64,000 nucleotides of DNA from assembly GCF_023544445.1 (NCBI RefSeq), contig NZ_JALPVJ010000021.1, positions 62,001 through 126,000 of the forward strand, given 5' to 3'. The notes below the pieces were generated by a model that saw only the letters and a list, made by a program, of their open reading frames with translations, did not search any database and was not told where the DNA came from. Numbering within the stretch: position 1 is the stretch's first letter; the number at the start of each line of letters is the position of its first letter. The position numbers and the translations under genes are program-made. Positions 16,140-24,649 of this stretch are shown in pieces. Source of the stretch: Actinoplanes sp. M2I2. Lineage in GTDB: Bacteria; Actinomycetota; Actinomycetes; Mycobacteriales; Micromonosporaceae.

Positions 16140-16712
16140 TCAGGTCGTGGCGGGGCGGCGCTCGAACTCGTCGCGCAGCATCCCCATGAGGACCTCGTCG
16201 TGGAAAGCCGACCGGTGGTACGCGGCGGCGCGGCGGCGGCCCTCCTCGACGAAGCCGACCTTCTCGTAGACGTGCACGGCCCGGCTGTTGAAGGCCCACA
16301 CCTGCAGCTCGACCTTGTTGACGGCGAGCTCGTCGAAGGCGTACCGCAGGGCCACGTCGAGCGTGTCGGTGCCGTAGCCGCGGCCGGCGTGCGGGAGGCC
16401 GATGATGATGGCCAGCGTGGCAATCCGGGTCCGCGGCTTGATGCCCCACATCGTGACGTGCCCGACCAGCTCGCCGTCGTGGGTCTCGATGCTGAAGCCG
16501 GCGCCGCTGTCGTCCTTGTTGGCGCTCCAGGCACGGAACATCTCGGTGAGAGCGGCCTCGGGCCCGGGCAGCACCCGGTGCTGCTGCAGCACCATGGTTT
16601 CGGGGTCGTTCCACCACTGCACCAGCTGCGGCAGGTCGTCGTCGCGCAGCGCGCGCAGACGCACCAGCCGGCCCCGCAACAGCGACGTGGCATACCCGTC
16701 CAGGTCGGACAT
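16140..16712 (-). CDS. RimL/RimJ-type GNAT N-acetyltransferase
   Basis: 190 residues, ATG 16712 behind GGAGGGAG. GNAT motif A is visible as IIIGLPHAGRGYGTDTLDVAL, followed by NKVELQVWAFNSRAVHVYEKVGF, which is the standard RimJ/RimL acetyl-CoA fold to the conserved VGF. In this operon, after a dehydratase and PLP enzymes, acetylation of an amino sugar nucleotide (a PglD- or WecD-like role) is plausible. Sequence alone would equally allow protein or antibiotic acetylation. Last gene of the minus operon; its stop faces the hairpin at 16010. Confidence 0.8.
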   Translation of the reverse strand: MSDLDGYATSLLRGRLVRLRALRDDDLPQLVQWWNDPETMVLQQHRVLPGPEAALTEMFRAWSANKDDSGAGFSIETHDGELVGHVTMWGIKPRTRIATLAIIIGLPHAGRGYGTDTLDVALRYAFDELAVNKVELQVWAFNSRAVHVYEKVGFVEEGRRRAAAYHRSAFHDEVLMGMLRDEFERRPATT

Positions 16713-16744
16713 CGTGAGCTCCCTCCACGTGGTCGCCCCGATCC

Positions 16745-17797
16745 TCACACACGGGCTCCGAAGGCCGACAGGACGCCCGCCATCCGGCTGATCTCGGCCG
16801 GTCCGCAGCGGTGGTCGACCGGCAGGGTCAGGATGCGTTCGGCCCGGTCGGCCGCCTCGTCGTCGCCGCTGGAGAAGCCGTGCCGGTCCTGCCGCCAGTG
16901 CACCGGGGCGAAGATGCCGTGGCGGGCCAGGTGGGCCAGCAGCTCGTCGCGGGACACCTGGTCGGCGCAGAACAGCTGAACCCGGAACGGCGCCGCGCCG
17001 GCGGGTCCGCGGGCGCCGGCGGAAACCCCGGGCAGCAGCGACTCCAGGGCTCGGACGTTGCCGGTGGCGGCCGCGCGCAGGCCGGCGATGTCGAGCAGCG
17101 GCAGCACGGCCGAGGTGAAGGCGCCGGGCGGGGCGTCGCTGCCCAGCAGGGCCTGTTCGCCCCGCTGTTGCAGGGTCCGGAACGTGTCCTTGGCGACCGG
17201 CCGGCCGTCGAGCCAGGCGGCCTTGAGCAGCATGGCGGTCAGCTTGAGGTCGCTGCCCTCGTTGCCCGGCCCGGCCGGGGCGGGCACGTCGAGGCCGCGC
17301 GGCGACCAGAGCACGGCGCCGTCGGGCACCGGCAGGGTCTTGCGGAGCGACGCCACGGCGTACGGGGCCGTGCTGCTCCGGGCCCACGGGCTGAAAGGGT
17401 CGTGGGAATGGTCCTCGAGGACGGTCACGTCCGGGTGCGCGTCGATCCAGCCGCGCCAGCCGGCGCCGTCCTCGCGGCCGAACAGGTTCTGGGCCAGCAC
17501 GACGTCGCCGGGGCCGGCGTGCACCGTCTCCCAGCGAGGGCCGTCGCCGGGCAGGTGCTGGTACCAGGCCAGGGGCATGTCCTGGCTGAGCGCCTCGGCC
17601 ACCCCCATGCAGAAGAACGACGGGACGTGCAGGCGACCGGGCCGGGCCAGCCGGCGCAGCAGCGCGCTCATCGCCCCGCAACCGGTCGCGTAGAGCTGAT
17701 GCCCGGCGGGAAGCAGCGGCGGCGTGGCCTCCTTGCTGAGCAGAACGGCCGGGTCCCAGTGGAACTCGGAGCCGATCTCGCCGACCTCAGGCGGCAC
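16745..17797 (-). CDS. DegT/DnrJ-like PLP-fold protein
   Basis: About 350 residues of an aminotransferase fold type I protein. Probable PLP lysine lies in SLRKTLPVPDGAVLW, and the acidic cofactor residues in VLEDHSHDPFSPWA. The C-terminal small domain includes HGIFAPVHWRQDRHGF and LPVDHRC, as in sugar aminotransferases (LPVDQR-type motif). It is more divergent than the EpsN-like enzyme at 5182 and may use a different keto sugar or be a carrier-bound synthase. GTG 17797 is chosen because it overlaps the sugar transferase stop by 11 bases; a start at 17827 is possible. Neither has a convincing ribosome site. Confidence 0.7.
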   Translation of the reverse strand: MPPEVGEIGSEFHWDPAVLLSKEATPPLLPAGHQLYATGCGAMSALLRRLARPGRLHVPSFFCMGVAEALSQDMPLAWYQHLPGDGPRWETVHAGPGDVVLAQNLFGREDGAGWRGWIDAHPDVTVLEDHSHDPFSPWARSSTAPYAVASLRKTLPVPDGAVLWSPRGLDVPAPAGPGNEGSDLKLTAMLLKAAWLDGRPVAKDTFRTLQQRGEQALLGSDAPPGAFTSAVLPLLDIAGLRAAATGNVRALESLLPGVSAGARGPAGAAPFRVQLFCADQVSRDELLAHLARHGIFAPVHWRQDRHGFSSGDDEAADRAERILTLPVDHRCGPAEISRMAGVLSAFGARV

Positions 17798-18506
17798 GGC
17801 TCGTGTTCCGCGCCGGCTCGCCCTCACGCTGCGCCGGGACGACGCCTTCGCGTTGCGCGGGAAGGTCGAGGTGGACGGCGTCCTCGCGGGCGCGGTCGAT
17901 GTTGAGGGTGTCGACGTGGACGGGTGGCTCGCCGCGGCGCAGGTCGGCGACGGTACGCCAGAGGATGCGCAGGTCGAGCGTGGGTGACCAGTTGTCGACG
18001 TACCACCGGTCGAGGATGAAACGCTGCGGCCAGTCGATGTCGTCGCGCCCGTTGACCTGCGCCCAGCCGGTGATGCCGGGCTTCACCTCGAGCCGGCGGG
18101 CGTCGATCGGCGAGTAGTGGGCCACCTGGGGCAGCACGTCGGGCCGGGGGCCGACGAGCAACATCCGGCCGGTCAGCACGTTGAGCAGCTGGGGCAGCTC
18201 GTCGAGCGAGGTGCGCCGCAGGAAGCGGCCGCACGCGGTGATCCGCGGGTCGTTCTCGACCAGGCCGAACGGGTCGTCGATGCCGAGCGCGGCGCTTTGG
18301 GCCACCGAGCCGTGCACCATCGAGCGGAACTTCAACATCCGGAACGGCCGTCCGCGCAGCCCGGCCCGCTCCTGCACGAACAGGATGCCGGGACCGTCGG
18401 CGATCCGGATCCACAGCGCGACCGCGACCAGGACCGGGGACAGCAGGAGGAGGGCGACGGCGGCGATCAGGCGGTTGGCGAGATCCCAGAGCGGGCGTAC
18501 GAGCAT
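17787..18506 (-). CDS. Initiating undecaprenyl-phosphate sugar-1-phosphate transferase
   Basis: 239 residues, bacterial sugar transferase family (PglC/EpsL/WcaJ catalytic domain). One membrane helix near residues 12-33, then the catalytic region with RAGLRGRPFRMLKFRSM, GRFLRRTSLDELPQLLNVL, MLLVGPRPD, and PGITGWAQVNGRDD; the essential Asp-Glu pair is in SLDELPQ. As a short PglC-like form it should transfer a phosphosugar, such as a bacillosamine-type sugar, to undecaprenyl phosphate and so start repeat-unit assembly. The last 30 residues hold a duplicated QREG segment and are not conserved. Start overlaps the previous stop by one base. Confidence 0.92.
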   Translation of the reverse strand: MLVRPLWDLANRLIAAVALLLLSPVLVAVALWIRIADGPGILFVQERAGLRGRPFRMLKFRSMVHGSVAQSAALGIDDPFGLVENDPRITACGRFLRRTSLDELPQLLNVLTGRMLLVGPRPDVLPQVAHYSPIDARRLEVKPGITGWAQVNGRDDIDWPQRFILDRWYVDNWSPTLDLRILWRTVADLRRGEPPVHVDTLNIDRAREDAVHLDLPAQREGVVPAQREGEPARNTSRAA

Positions 18507-19762
18507 CACAGCGACTCCACGGTGGGTCCGGTCAGGCGGTGACGGGTGTCCAGCACGTACGGGGCGTTCGCGGCGACCAGGTCGAGGTCGAAGGCGTCGT
18601 GGTCGGCCAGCAGCACGACGGCGTCGGCCGCGGCGAGTTCCTCGGCGGTCAGCGACACCCGGGTCACCCGCCGGTCGATCTGCGCGTCCTCGACCACGTG
18701 GGGGTCGGCCGCGCGTACCTCGGCGCCCATGTCGAGCAGCAGCGACGCCACCCGCCGGGCCGGCGACTCGCGTGCGTCGCCGCTGTTCTTCTTGTAGGCC
18801 AGGCCGAGCAGCAGCACCGTCGAGCCGTTGACCGGTTTGCGGCGCTCGTTGAGCGCGGACACGAGCCGCCGGATGACGTAGTCGGGCATGTGGTTGTTGA
18901 TGTCGTTGGCCAGCTCGACGAACCGGAAGCTCTGCCCGAGCGTGCGCTGCACCCGCCAGGACAGGTACGACGGGTCGATCGGCAGGCAGTGGCCCCCGAC
19001 GCCGGGGCCGGGCACGAAGCGCAGGTAGCCGAACGGCTTGGAGGATGCGGCGTCGATCGCCTCCCAGACGTCGATGCCCAGGTCGTGCGCGAAGACCGCC
19101 AGCTCGTTGACGAGCGCGATGTTGACGTGCCGGAACGTGTTCTCCAGCAGCTTGGCCAGCTCGGCCACCTTGCAGTCGGAGACCGGCACTGTCCGGTCGA
19201 CGACCGAGCTGTAGAACGCGTCGATGTGCTTCAGCGAGACCGCGTTGATGCCGGAGACCACCTTGGGCGTGGTCGCCAGCGAGAACTCGCGGTTGCCGGG
19301 GTCGATGCGCTCGGGGCTGTAGCCCAGGTGGAAGTCGGCGCCGGCGATGAGCCCGGAGCCGTCCTCGAGCAGCGGGGCCACCAGGTCGGTCGTCGTGCCC
19401 GGATAGGTGGTCGACTCGAGCGCCACGGTCGCGCCCGGCCGCAGATAGCGGGCCAGCGTGCGGGCCGACTCCTCGATGTACTTCAGGTCGGGGGCGCCCT
19501 CGCGCAGCGGGGTGGGCACGGCGATGACCGCGATGTCGAAGCCCGCACACGAGCGCGGGTCGGCCGAGGGCTGGAACGTGCCGGCGTCGAGCAGCTCGCG
19601 CAGTTCGGCCGAGGACACGTCGTCCACGTAGGACTCACCGGCGGCGAGCCGTTTGATCCGATCGCCGTCGACGTCGAAGCCGACGACGCTGTGGCCGACC
19701 TGGGCGGCGCGGACGGCCAGCGGCAGCCCCACGTATCCCTGACCGACGATGACGACCCGCAT
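18506..19762 (-). CDS. Nucleotide-sugar 6-dehydrogenase (WecC/WbpA-like)
   Basis: 418 residues of the UDP-glucose/UDP-HexNAc dehydrogenase family. N-terminal Rossmann motif GQGYVGLPLA, the conserved YSPERIDPG, central PFGYLRFVPGPGVGGHCLPIDP with the catalytic cysteine (~residue 260), and C-terminal LLGLAYKKNSGDARESPA. The GVGGHC and SPERIDPGN patterns fit the HexNAc branch (UDP-GlcNAc or UDP-ManNAc to the uronic acid) rather than UDP-glucose. It supplies an acidic sugar for the polymer. Second gene of the minus-strand operon. Confidence 0.92.
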   Translation of the reverse strand: MRVVIVGQGYVGLPLAVRAAQVGHSVVGFDVDGDRIKRLAAGESYVDDVSSAELRELLDAGTFQPSADPRSCAGFDIAVIAVPTPLREGAPDLKYIEESARTLARYLRPGATVALESTTYPGTTTDLVAPLLEDGSGLIAGADFHLGYSPERIDPGNREFSLATTPKVVSGINAVSLKHIDAFYSSVVDRTVPVSDCKVAELAKLLENTFRHVNIALVNELAVFAHDLGIDVWEAIDAASSKPFGYLRFVPGPGVGGHCLPIDPSYLSWRVQRTLGQSFRFVELANDINNHMPDYVIRRLVSALNERRKPVNGSTVLLLGLAYKKNSGDARESPARRVASLLLDMGAEVRAADPHVVEDAQIDRRVTRVSLTAEELAAADAVVLLADHDAFDLDLVAANAPYVLDTRHRLTGPTVESL

Positions 19763-19771
19763 GAGGGCTCC

Positions 19772-21688
19772 CTAGCTGGCTCGGAGGTGAGGGCGGCGCT
19801 GCTTCAGGACGGCGGGCGCCCGGGCGACCGACAGGGCGGGGCTCAGGGCCAGCCAGTGCAGGACGGCGATGAGATCGGCCCGCGGGGAGGCCGGGTCGAG
19901 CAGCGAGAGCACGGCCCCGTCCAGGGGCGGCACCGGCACCTGCGAGATCAACGGGTGGCTCGGGCGGCTGTCGGGCTCGTCGGCCCCGAACAGGCTCTCG
20001 TGCATCTTCTCGCCCGGCCGCAGTCCGGTGTAGACGATGGGAATGGGCCGCTCGGCGGCGTCGGCGAGGCGGCGGGCCACGTCGGCGATGCGTACCGGCT
20101 CGCCCATGTCGAGCACCAGCACCTCGCCCGCACTGTCCAGCGCGCCGGCCTGCACGACCAGCCGGACCGCCTCCTGGACGGTCATGAAGTAGCGCGAGAC
20201 CTCGGGATGGGTCACGGTGATCGGTCCGCCCGCCTCGACCTGTGCGGCGAACGCGGTGAGGACCGAGCCGCGGCTGCCGAGCACGTTGCCGAACCGGACG
20301 CTGCAGAAGGTGCCGTCGCCGGCCTGGTCGGCCGCGGCGGTGAGCCGCTCGGTGATCCGCTTGGAGTAGCCGAGCACGCTGCCGGGATCGGCGGCCTTGT
20401 CTGTCGAGATGTTGACCAGCCGCTCGACGCCGTGCCGCAGCGCGGTCTGCAGGATCTGGTAGGTGCCGATGATGTTGGTCTTGAGTGCCTCGGACGGGTG
20501 CATCTCGAGCAGTGGCAGGTGCTTGAGCGCGGCCGCGTGGAACACCACCTGCGGGCGATGCTCGGCGAAGACCTCGTCGAGGCGCTGCTGGTCGCGGATG
20601 TCGGCGACGACCAGGTTGCGGTCGTCGAGCAGGCCGCGGCCGTCCATCGAGAGCTGGACGGCGTGCAGACCCGACTCGTCGCGGTCGAGCATCACCAGGG
20701 CGGCCGGCGAGAAGCGCATGACCTGCCGGCACAGCTCCGAGCCGATCGAGCCGCCGGCCCCGGTGACCAGCACCCGGCGGCCGGCCAGGTAACCGGCGAT
20801 CGCCGCCAGGTCGATGCCGATCTCCCGGCGGCCGAGCAGGTCGGCGTGGGTGACCGGGCGGATGTCGCCGACGCTGACCGTGCGGCCGAACAGCTCGACG
20901 ACCGGCGGGACGACCTTGACCTCGACGCCGGCCGGCCCGGCGAGCTCGGTCAGCTCCCGCACCAGCTCGGCGCCGGCGCTGGGGATGGCGATGAGCACGA
21001 CGTCGGCCTCGTAGCGGTCGACCACCTGGGCCAGCGCGTGCCGGGTGCCGGCGACGGGCACGCCCATGATCTGCAGGGTCCGCTTGGCCGGGTCGTCGTC
21101 GAGCAGGGCGACCGGCACGTACGGGCTGCCGGGGTCGCGCAGCATGGCCCGGACGACCTGGGTCGCACCCTCGCCGGCGCCCATCACGACCACGCGTCCG
21201 CCCTGCGCGGGTGAGGGCCGCAGCCGCTGGTCGCGCGCCAGCCGTACGGCATAGCGCACCCCGGCCGCGAGGACCAGGGCGATGAGGCCGGACGCGATGA
21301 TGGCCGACCGCGGCACCAGCCGGCCGAGCAGGGTGTCGAGCACGAAGAGCACCGGTGTGGTGATCGCCGCCGTCTTGGCCAGCGCCAGGATCTCTTCGAA
21401 GCAGCCGTACGCCCACCGTCCGGTGTAGAGCCCGAGGCGCAACCCGGCCGCGGTGTGGACGACCGCGCCGATGGCCGAGAGGATCAGCAGCCCGGTGAGG
21501 TCTGCGGCGGCGATGTCGCCGTCGTGGCGCAGCACCGTGGCGATGGCCAGGGCGGCGGCGAGGGCGAGCGCGTCGACGCCGGCCCGGGCCGCGCGGCCGA
21601 AGAGAACCGTTCCCGTCCACCGGGCGCCCGGCCATCGGCTCCCCGGGTCGTCGGTTCTCCCGGGGGGCGCCGCATTCCTCAGCAGCAT
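19772..21688 (-). CDS. CapD/WbpM-type nucleotide-sugar 4,6-dehydratase, membrane anchored
   Basis: 638 residues. Four N-terminal membrane helices (~15-125), then a CoA-binding-like Rossmann domain (GGRVVVMGAGEGATQV), and from ~residue 305 the SDR dehydratase with TGAGGSIGSELCRQ and STDKAADPGSVLGYSKRITE. WbpM and related large enzymes convert UDP-GlcNAc to the 4-keto-6-deoxy sugar using a Met-x3-Lys pair. Here the Met position is Leu, with Tyr nearby. ATG 21688 has a perfect AAGGAGG. First gene of the minus operon, downstream of element copy 2. Expected to feed the EpsN-like aminotransferase. Confidence 0.9.
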   Translation of the reverse strand: MLLRNAAPPGRTDDPGSRWPGARWTGTVLFGRAARAGVDALALAAALAIATVLRHDGDIAAADLTGLLILSAIGAVVHTAAGLRLGLYTGRWAYGCFEEILALAKTAAITTPVLFVLDTLLGRLVPRSAIIASGLIALVLAAGVRYAVRLARDQRLRPSPAQGGRVVVMGAGEGATQVVRAMLRDPGSPYVPVALLDDDPAKRTLQIMGVPVAGTRHALAQVVDRYEADVVLIAIPSAGAELVRELTELAGPAGVEVKVVPPVVELFGRTVSVGDIRPVTHADLLGRREIGIDLAAIAGYLAGRRVLVTGAGGSIGSELCRQVMRFSPAALVMLDRDESGLHAVQLSMDGRGLLDDRNLVVADIRDQQRLDEVFAEHRPQVVFHAAALKHLPLLEMHPSEALKTNIIGTYQILQTALRHGVERLVNISTDKAADPGSVLGYSKRITERLTAAADQAGDGTFCSVRFGNVLGSRGSVLTAFAAQVEAGGPITVTHPEVSRYFMTVQEAVRLVVQAGALDSAGEVLVLDMGEPVRIADVARRLADAAERPIPIVYTGLRPGEKMHESLFGADEPDSRPSHPLISQVPVPPLDGAVLSLLDPASPRADLIAVLHWLALSPALSVARAPAVLKQRRPHLRAS

Positions 21689-22043
21689 GCTTTTCCTCCT
21701 TGTGCGCAACGCCCGGGATCACCGGCAGAAATGTCCTTCACCAGGCAAGGAAAAGGCGTCTCAGGAAGAGAGGAATATGATCCGAAGCGCTTTCGCCGCC
21801 TGCGGATCGAGCGTGCCAGGAGCCCTGAGTCGAATACAGTGGCAATTGTCATGCGACGTGTGAGGATTTTTCACGTTAGGCATGACATCGGCTCTGAGCT
21901 GGTCAATCCCTCCGGCGGCGATATGAGACCTGCTCAGCTTCTTCATGACATCTGCGACTGTCCGGCGATGGTTGAAGTCTGCGAACGTCCCTTTCAGAGC
22001 GCACAATCAGATTACCGACAATGACACGGTGAAAGTGGGCAGA
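21689..22043. other. Divergent intergenic region with element copy 2
   Basis: This 355-bp gap separates the minus-strand dehydratase operon from the plus-strand glycosyltransferase. It is noticeably less GC-rich than neighbouring coding sequence. It contains the 41-bp element at 21837-21877 on the minus strand. A separate plus-strand promoter for the glycosyltransferase must lie in the right half, but no clear match was found. Short frames here have no ribosome sites and were not called. Confidence 0.6.
21837..21877 (-). promoter_or_regulatory. 41-bp conserved promoter/operator element, copy 2
   Basis: Read on the minus strand this matches 4318-4358 at 29 of 41 positions, sharing ACGTGAA, TCACA, ATGACAATTGC and ACTG blocks. 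The inverted repeat is weaker here (GTGA-N7-TCAC). Candidate promoter boxes GTGAAA and GACAAT have the same 18-bp spacing as in copy 1. It points at the dehydratase gene 149 bp away, whereas copy 1 lies 60 bp from its gene. Confidence 0.65.
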
Positions 22044-23108
22044 ATGGCGCGGGTGCTGCACGTCATCAGCGCCCGGGCCGGCGACGGCGCCGAACACCAG
22101 CTGCGGCTTCTGATCCGCCACCTGCCGCAGCAGAGCGAAGTCGTCACGCTGTCCCCGCCCGGGCCCGTCCTGGACGCGCTGCGGGCCGACGGCACGGCGG
22201 TGCACGAGCTCGTCAGCTCGCGCGATCTCGACCTCGGCACGATCCTCGGGCTGCGCCGGCTGGCCCGCCGGGGCGGCTTCGACGTGGTGCACTGCCACCT
22301 GTTCCGGGCCGGCGTGCAGGGCCGGCCGGCCGCCTGGCTGGCCGGCATCGCGCGGGTGGTGGCCACCGAGTATCACGTCGAGGCGGGCGCCCGGGCGATC
22401 TACCGGGCCGCCGAGCGCCTCGGCCAGGTCACCGTCGCGGTGTCCCCGGCAGTCGCCGAGCGCCTGCGCCGGTGGGGGGTGCCGCCCGAGCGCGTGGTCG
22501 TGATCCCGAAGGGCATCGACCCTCAGGAGTTCCGCTTCGATGCCGGGCTGCGTGCGGCCGCGCGGGCCCGGCTGCGCATCCCACCCGGCACCCCGGTGAT
22601 CGGCGGCCTCGGCCGGCTGGAACCGCGCCAGCGGTTCGACGTGCTGATCCGCGCGGTCGGCGAGGTGCCCGGCGCGGTCCTGGTGCTGGTCGGAGACGGC
22701 TCGTCACGGCACGCCCTGGAACGGCTGGCGGCCATCGAGGGTGTCGCCGACCGGGTGCGGTTCACCGGTCCGGTGCGGCACGCCCGCGAGATGCTCTGCG
22801 CCATGGACGTCTTCGCGTCACCCGGCCGCGAGACCTTCGGGCTGGCCGTGCTCGAGGCGATCGCGGCCGGGCTGCCCGCCCTCTACGCCGCCTGCCCGCC
22901 GCTGGACGGCACGCGGGTCGACGGCACGCGGCGGCTCACCGCCCACGACCCCGAGTCGCTGCCCCGCGGGCTGCGGGCCGAGGTGCTCTGCGTGGCCGAG
23001 CGCTCCGGTGGCCGGCTGGCGGCCCGGTCGGCCGGCGACCGGTACGACGCCGAGCGGGTCGCCGCCGAGGTCGGTGAGCTCTACGAACGGGCGGCCGGCT
23101 CGGCCTGA
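22044..23108 (+). CDS. Glycosyltransferase family 4
   Basis: 354 residues, GT-B fold. N-terminal domain begins ARVLHVISARAGDGAEHQL with the usual glycine-rich loop. The C-terminal donor domain has IPKGIDPQEF, GGLGRLEPRQRFDVLIRAV, LVGDGSSR, and the E-x7-E site ETFGLAVLEAIAAGLP. Probably builds the exopolysaccharide repeat unit, as a separate plus-strand unit bordering the locus. ATG 22044 follows a weak GAAAGTGGG; in-frame GTG codons at 22029 and 22035 are alternatives. Its last 28 bases overlap the convergent VanZ-like gene. Confidence 0.86.
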   Translation: MARVLHVISARAGDGAEHQLRLLIRHLPQQSEVVTLSPPGPVLDALRADGTAVHELVSSRDLDLGTILGLRRLARRGGFDVVHCHLFRAGVQGRPAAWLAGIARVVATEYHVEAGARAIYRAAERLGQVTVAVSPAVAERLRRWGVPPERVVVIPKGIDPQEFRFDAGLRAAARARLRIPPGTPVIGGLGRLEPRQRFDVLIRAVGEVPGAVLVLVGDGSSRHALERLAAIEGVADRVRFTGPVRHAREMLCAMDVFASPGRETFGLAVLEAIAAGLPALYAACPPLDGTRVDGTRRLTAHDPESLPRGLRAEVLCVAERSGGRLAARSAGDRYDAERVAAEVGELYERAAGSA

Positions 23109-23644
23109 CGACGTTCCAGGAGCTCGCGGACGGCCGGGACCGTCAGCAACCGCCGCAGGGCGAGCCAGCCCAGCCAGGCGCCGAGCGTGTTGGCGATCAG
23201 GTCGTTCGTGTCGGCCCAGCGGTTGCCGTGCAGGAAGACCAGGATCAGCAGCTGCGTCGTCTCGATGCCGAGGCTGAGCAGGAAACCGGTCAGCACGACC
23301 CGGCCGCGGTCCCGCAGGCCGAAGACGACCCGCAGCGCGGCGGCCAGGGGCAGCGTCATGGCGACGTTCAGCACGAAGTCGTCGGGCCGCATCGTCACGA
23401 ACGGGATCAGCAGGATGCGGTAGAGCTCGGGCTCACCGGCCCCCGGGCCCCAGAACAGCCGCAGCGGCAGCATGGTCGCGCCCAGCACAGCCACCGCGTA
23501 CCAGCCGGCCAGCGACACCGCGACGAACCGGGACCGGGTCAGCTCACCGCGGCGACGCAGCACGAGCGCCGCGACGATCATCAATGCGATCCCCAGCGGG
23601 ATCATGACCGGCAGGGCGGGAACCTCGAGACGACCGATGGGCAC
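23081..23644 (-). CDS. VanZ-like membrane protein
   Basis: 187 residues with about five hydrophobic helices. It shows the VanZ-family core: a conserved segment LIPFVTMRPDDFVLNVAMTLPLAAALR and the later GIETTQLLILVF...RWADTNDLIANTLGAWLGW, whose E-x-x-Q and D-x-x-D-x-x-x-N pattern is diagnostic. VanZ relatives give low-level glycopeptide tolerance or act near envelope polymers, with no known chemistry. GTG 23644 is taken as start although no good ribosome site precedes it; an internal ATG is possible. Convergent with the glycosyltransferase. Confidence 0.82.
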   Translation of the reverse strand: MPIGRLEVPALPVMIPLGIALMIVAALVLRRRGELTRSRFVAVSLAGWYAVAVLGATMLPLRLFWGPGAGEPELYRILLIPFVTMRPDDFVLNVAMTLPLAAALRVVFGLRDRGRVVLTGFLLSLGIETTQLLILVFLHGNRWADTNDLIANTLGAWLGWLALRRLLTVPAVRELLERRQAEPAARS

Positions 23645-23663
23645 CGGACCAACAGTACGTGCG

Positions 23664-24272
23664 TCAGCGCAGCCAGCCGTCCTTGCGCGCGATGCGGATG
23701 GCGTCGAGCCGGTTGCGCGCGCCGGTCTTGGAGATGACCGCCGAGAGGTAGTTGCGCACCGTGCCGCCGGAGAGGAACAGCCGCTTGGCGATCTCCTTGA
23801 CCGGCTCGCCCTCGGCCGCCAGCCCCAGCACCTCGAGCTCGCGCGTGCTCAGCCCTTTGTCGGCGAGCAGCGAGGCCGTCTGCAGCCGGGCCGACACCAC
23901 CCGTTCGCCGCCCGCGAGCCGGCGGACCGAATCGGCCAGCAGCGCCGCCGACGTGTCCTTGGGCAGGAAGCTGAGCAGACCGGACCGGTGCCGCGGCGGC
24001 AGCATGCCCCGCTTGCTGGGGTCGCAGAGCAGCAGCATCGCGCACGACGGATTGGCCGAGCGGACGGCGCTGGCGACCGGCAGCACCTGGCTCACCATGT
24101 ACTCCGTGTCGATGACGATCACACCGGGCCACATCTCGGCGGCGACCTGGGGCAGGTCGAGGCCGAAGGGCAGGGTGCCGATGAAATGCATGTCAGGGTT
24201 GGACTCGAGCAGAGCACGGACCGGGACGCCGAAATATCCCTCGTCCCTGGCCACCGCGACTCGGATCACCAC
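23664..24272 (-). CDS. NarL/LuxR-type response regulator
   Basis: 202 residues. The N-terminal receiver-like domain keeps the phospho-acceptor aspartate in VIVIDTEY and a lysine in FLPKDTS, though the usual acidic pair is weak (ARDEG). The C-terminal LuxR helix-turn-helix is complete: LSTRELEVLGLAAEGEPVKEIAKRLFLSGGTVRNYLSAVISKTGARNRLDAIRIA. This is close to DesR-like regulators. No histidine kinase is adjacent, so it is an orphan. Location beside the exopolysaccharide locus makes it a candidate regulator of that locus. GTG 24272 follows GAGGTGAT. Confidence 0.87.
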   Translation of the reverse strand: MVIRVAVARDEGYFGVPVRALLESNPDMHFIGTLPFGLDLPQVAAEMWPGVIVIDTEYMVSQVLPVASAVRSANPSCAMLLLCDPSKRGMLPPRHRSGLLSFLPKDTSAALLADSVRRLAGGERVVSARLQTASLLADKGLSTRELEVLGLAAEGEPVKEIAKRLFLSGGTVRNYLSAVISKTGARNRLDAIRIARKDGWLR

Positions 24273-24649
24273 ATCACCTCACCGATGGACGCCAGCACCC
24301 GTGCCCGGATCATGGATCCGGCAGGCACCCCGGAAAGCTCTTACCTGTGTACTCCTGCGTGTCTATTCGGCGCACCGAGACCGGTGGATGGGTCGCGAGC
24401 GCGAAGAATTTCCGACCGGCCTGGTCATGACGGCTTTGAGCCACCGGACCAACCCGCCCCGGTGCCTCCTCACCGTAACGTCTGCGTCACAGAACGGACA
24501 CCGCACTAGCCGATCAAATGACCCAACTACACCGGTTCTCCTGAGCGGCGGCCTCGGCACGACCACCGAACCGTCGCTAATCGCCCGTTTCACCGTCTCC
24601 AGAGGACACCGACTCAACCTTTGCGGTACGGAAAGGCGTTGAGCGCAGC
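24273..24649. other. Divergent intergenic region upstream of LuxR and sigma genes
   Basis: 377 bp without a supported gene, lower in GC than flanking genes. It must hold promoters for both the LuxR-type regulator (minus) and the sigma factor (plus). A CAACC box at about 24614, 40 bases before the sigma start, resembles an ECF-type -35, but no convincing -10 was identified. Nothing else was recognised. Confidence 0.45.

Noticed and set aside
18539..21214. An 891-codon open frame on the plus strand
   Set aside because: It lies entirely antisense to the nucleotide-sugar dehydrogenase and CapD-type genes, whose motifs are unmistakable. Its composition is the Gly/Arg/Asp-rich shadow typical of high-GC antisense frames.
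3227..24272. Exosortase/PEP-CTERM-type system, because FemAB-like and deacetylase genes often accompany it
   Set aside because: No exosortase-like protease or PEP-CTERM sorting tail was found; the membrane proteins are explained as flippase, polymerase and VanZ.
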